Positions 61,381 through 64,000 of a stretch of 64,000 bases of DNA are shown one piece after another. The stretch covers positions 422,501-486,500 of the forward strand of contig VICG01000001.1 in NCBI GenBank assembly GCA_008692225.1. The letters are read 5' to 3'. The position numbers were made by a program, and so were the translations under genes. The notes beneath the pieces were generated by a model. That model saw nothing but the letters and a program-made list of their open reading frames with translations, made no database searches and was not told the DNA's origin. Numbering within the stretch: position 1 is the first letter of the stretch; every line of letters starts with the position of its first letter. This stretch comes from Monilinia fructicola (Eukaryota; Ascomycota; Leotiomycetes; Helotiales; Sclerotiniaceae).

Positions 61381-62638
61381 TTGATTTTTTCTTAGGAATT
61401 TTGGTTCGCGCTATGGGGCAATACAGTACAATCCAATCCAATCCAATCCAATCCAATCCAATCCATACTTACTTACTTACTTGTATAAATCCACAAATAT
61501 CCATTCGAGTACCCGTACGTCAGTCATGTGGATGTATACAATACAACCTTAGCCTCCAGATCCAAATCCAAACCCGAACCCAAGATCCCAAGACCCGAGC
61601 CGATCGAAAACAATATTGTCGGGTTGCTTTGATCCCATCTCCAATCTCCAATCTCCAGCCACAAAAAAAAAAATATCTACTGGGTAATTAATCATTTGCA
61701 AGATAGTCAGTCCATGGGTAGGTAGGCGTGGTATGCTATGCTATGCTATGCTATGCTATGCTATAATACGATATCTATTCATCTATCCATGAAAAGGTTG
61801 GATTGAGTTGTGTTTGATTGCATTGACTTAGCTTTGCAGTGGTGATTGATGATAATGATAATGATAATGATGATGATGAAGAAGAAGAAGAACTAACTTC
61901 TCTGGATCTCTTCACAACTCATCTCTTCACAACTCATCTCTTCACAACTCATCTCTTCACAACTCATCTCTTCACATAATTAGCAGCCCAACTCATCGCA
62001 ACTCGCTAAAAGGGGGGTTGAGTGAAAGTCAAGCCAAATCAAGCCAGATCAGATCAAATCAAATCAAATCAAATCAAAAGAAGAACTCAACACCACACCA
62101 TAGAGACTCAAATCAAAAGAGTCAACTGGATCAATCAATCAAACATTCAAACATTCAAACATTCAAACATTCAAACATTCAAACATACAATCAAAACATA
62201 GATTCAAGCTCTCAAGCTCTCAAGCTCTCAAGCTCTCAAGCTCTCAAGCTCTCAAGCTCTCAAGCTCTCAAGCTCTCAAGCCTTCAAGCCTTCAAGCCTT
62301 CAAGCCTCCAAGCCTTCAAGCCCTCAAATACCGAACCACCCAACCCCAAATGATATAATATACTACACCCCCCCCGCCCCCCCCGAACCATTCAATCCAA
62401 ACAAGAAATACCCTCGCTATGCCATGCTATGCCATGCTATGCTATGTTGTGCCATACCATACTATGCTATGCTATACCGTGCCATGCCATGCCTTGACCC
62501 AACCCGAGACTCCTACCCTTATAACTACAGTGGAATTAATTACCATGCAAAGATGCCTATATGCCCAACCCATCCTATATCTCTATCCACAAAGTACCTC
62601 TATGCCAATCGCCCATCCAGCCATCCATCTGAGATAGT
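61381..62638. repeat. Minisatellite and microsatellite cluster 3' of the histidine kinase gene
   Basis: Nine or so unrelated short arrays lie within 1.2 kb: CCAAT pentamers (61429-61468), GCTAT pentamers (61734-61763), GATAAT and GAA runs (61853-61890), a 15-mer ATCTCTTCACAACTC x4-5 (61907-61976), TCAAA runs (62050-62080), AAACATTC octamers x6 (62141-62187), CTCAAGCT octamers x9 then CCTTCAAG octamers x6 (62204-62327), and GCTAT/GCCAT pentamers (62415-62495). Open frames through them are repeat-driven. Confidence 0.85.
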
Positions 62639-64000
62639 CTAAAACGCCATTCCATAGATTATTGTTTCGCTCCATTTTTTTCTTCTTCTTCTCATTTCTT
62701 TGAGTGACAACCCAGTCAGGCAGGGCTCAATCATCCCCTTCAGATCGGCGCACTGTCTCTTCTCTCCCACCCCAGCCCTCTCATCCTTCCCCCCTTCCTT
62801 TGCCCTATCTAATACCATACCCTTCACTAGCCATCTATCCATCTCCGGTACCAACTCCCCTATGCGAAATGGTTTCGTGACTACACTATCCATCCCCGCC
62901 TCTTTCGCTCTCGCAATTTGCTCACTTCTCGCATTGGCCGTAACAGCTATGACTGGTACCCTCCCCTTAACCTTCCCCTCCCTTTCCCATCTACGTATCT
63001 CCTTTACGCACGTAAGACCATCCATTATAGGCATCTCGAGATCCATCAATATAATATTACATGGGATACCTGGGACATCTTCGGGTAGGGTAGCAGAAAA
63101 TGTTGATTTTTCAAGAAATTCGAGGGCTTCCAAGCCATGATTTGCGACGCTGACAATACACCCTGCGCTGCGGAGCTGTTTGCTTAAAACCTGATAATAG
63201 TTAGCCCAAGATCCTAAAAGTGCCAAACTGCCATTTACCTTTTGATTGACAATATTGTCCTCCACGATAAGGATATGCTTTGGGGTTGACGAAGCCGGAC
63301 TTTGAGAACGACGAGTTTTCAAAGGACGGCTAGGACCTTTAAGCCGAGCGAGAGAATTGTTTGTGATGATATTGTTTTGGGCTTGAATATCCATTTGTGG
63401 GGCAATAGAATTCTTATCATCAGGAGGATCGCAGCGACGAGTGCGAATGTAAAATGCAAAGGTGCTTCCAACCCCTGCTTTTGAAGCCACACCTATTTGA
63501 CCACCCTGAAGCTCCGTAAGCTCTCGAGAAATAAAGAGGCCGAGACCGGATCCGCCGTATTGAACGTGCGTTCGAGGTGAGGCCTGAGAAAATCTCTTGA
63601 ACAGGAGGTTGCGTTCACTTTCATCGAGACCACGTCCGCTATCTTTGACCTCGACATGTAGATAGATAATCTCTCCATCTCCCCACTCGCTCTCTGGGGT
63701 GTGTTCTTTGTGACTACTATTTCTCGAAAGGTAGACGAGACCTGGTGTGCTAGGAGGCTCGAGCGCTGCGCTCACTGTTATGGCAATATTCCGTTTTGGT
63801 TGAGTTTGTGTAAATTTAATCGCATTTGTGACGAGATTAATGAGAACTTGTACTAATCTACTGGGATCCAGCTTGATCCAGTCGATACCGAGCTCCTCGA
63901 ACGAGGACGATACATGAAATCTTAGAGCCACATCACTCTTCTGTAATTCTCCATCGAATATCTTTAGTGCGTTTTTGATGATGAGCAACGGTTGTACTTC
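62639..64000 (-). CDS. Hybrid histidine kinase, 3' half (HATPase and receiver domains)
   Basis: The C-terminal ~437 residues of a multistep phosphorelay sensor; the N-terminal part lies beyond base 64000 and the frame is open to the edge. The HATPase domain shows the N box (LVTNAIKFTQ), G1 (VKDSGRGLDE) and G2 (YGGSGLGLFISREL). After a linker, the receiver domain shows ILIVEDNIVNQKV, the phosphoacceptor Asp in ILMDLEMPIMDG, the Thr in VIAVTANA and the Lys in VTKPF. Exons 63239-64000 and 62639-63190. The 48-bp intron (63191-63238) has GT-AG ends but is in phase and stop-free, so a reading-through version is also open; family alignment (NQK-VLSKQL) favours splicing. The kinase passes phosphate from His to this Asp and then to a phosphotransfer protein. 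Sensor type cannot be told. Confidence 0.9.
   Translation of the reverse strand, partial: EVQPLLIIKNALKIFDGELQKSDVALRFHVSSSFEELGIDWIKLDPSRLVQVLINLVTNAIKFTQTQPKRNIAITVSAALEPPSTPGLVYLSRNSSHKEHTPESEWGDGEIIYLHVEVKDSGRGLDESERNLLFKRFSQASPRTHVQYGGSGLGLFISRELTELQGGQIGVASKAGVGSTFAFYIRTRRCDPPDDKNSIAPQMDIQAQNNIITNNSLARLKGPSRPLKTRRSQSPASSTPKHILIVEDNIVNQKVNGSLALLGSWANYYQVLSKQLRSAGCIVSVANHGLEALEFLEKSTFSATLPEDVPGIPCNIILMDLEMPIMDGLTCVKEIRRWEREGKVKGRVPVIAVTANARSEQIARAKEAGMDSVVTKPFRIGELVPEMDRWLVKGMVLDRAKEGGKDERAGVGEKRQCADLKGMIEPCLTGLSLKEMRRRRKKWSETIIYGMAF

Noticed and set aside
62204..62327. CRISPR-like regular repeats
   Set aside because: Octamers without spacers in a eukaryotic genome; simple minisatellite.

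Overview
The window is 64 kb of nuclear DNA from a filamentous ascomycete. The evidence is short 48-122 bp GT-AG introns, a tRNA-Leu with an intron next to the anticodon, fungal gene families (profilin, RCF1, RTC5/TLDc, ILV1, ABCC transporter, YAT-type amino-acid permease, group-type hybrid histidine kinase), and AT-rich blocks whose diverged repeat copies differ mostly by C/T and G/A, as left by repeat-induced point mutation (RIP). Protein flavour and the many microsatellites suggest Leotiomycetes, perhaps Sclerotiniaceae; this is inference, not shown. It looks like ordinary core chromosome: no secondary-metabolite cluster, CRISPR array or virus was seen.

Layout. 0-7 kb: 5' part of an IST2-like anoctamin (-), a metallophosphoesterase (+) and a cytochrome-b5/FMN L-lactate-dehydrogenase-like protein (+), with a RIP-altered inverted-repeat element in the divergent promoter. 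7-10 kb: microsatellites and a RIP relic. 10-14.6 kb: Rab GTPase (+) and profilin (-). 14.6-20 kb: gene-free. 20-23 kb: a 986-residue disordered protein (+). 23-30 kb: inverted-repeat element, then a degenerate tandem array of ten ~290-bp units. 30.2 kb: tRNA-Leu(AAG) with a 251-bp TA-flanked MITE beside it. 32-41 kb: amidohydrolase (-), ILV1 threonine ammonia-lyase (-), RCF1 (+), RTC5-like TLDc protein (-). 41.5-46.3 kb: ABCC transporter (+). 49-51 kb: amino-acid permease (+). 53-58.5 kb: secreted protein (-) and cytochrome P450 (-). 59-61.4 kb: large AT-rich RIP block holding an 841-bp foldback element with an apparent 42-bp flanking duplication. 61.4-62.6 kb: minisatellites. 62.6-64 kb: 3' half of a hybrid histidine kinase (-).

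The genes are unlinked housekeeping functions, not an operon or pathway: lipid/ion membrane biology (IST2), respiration (b2-like dehydrogenase, RCF1), traffic and actin (Rab, profilin), V-ATPase/oxidation-linked TLDc, amino-acid synthesis and uptake (ILV1, permease), export and oxidation (ABCC, P450), and signalling (histidine kinase).

The most consequential observation is that six otherwise well conserved genes are each broken by one or more small indels, mostly one base and often in homopolymers (13 in all, seven in the ABCC gene), while nine others are clean. Exon phases balance exactly once these are allowed for, so assembly error is more likely than gene death. The most interesting non-coding structures are the ~290-bp tandem array and the foldback element.
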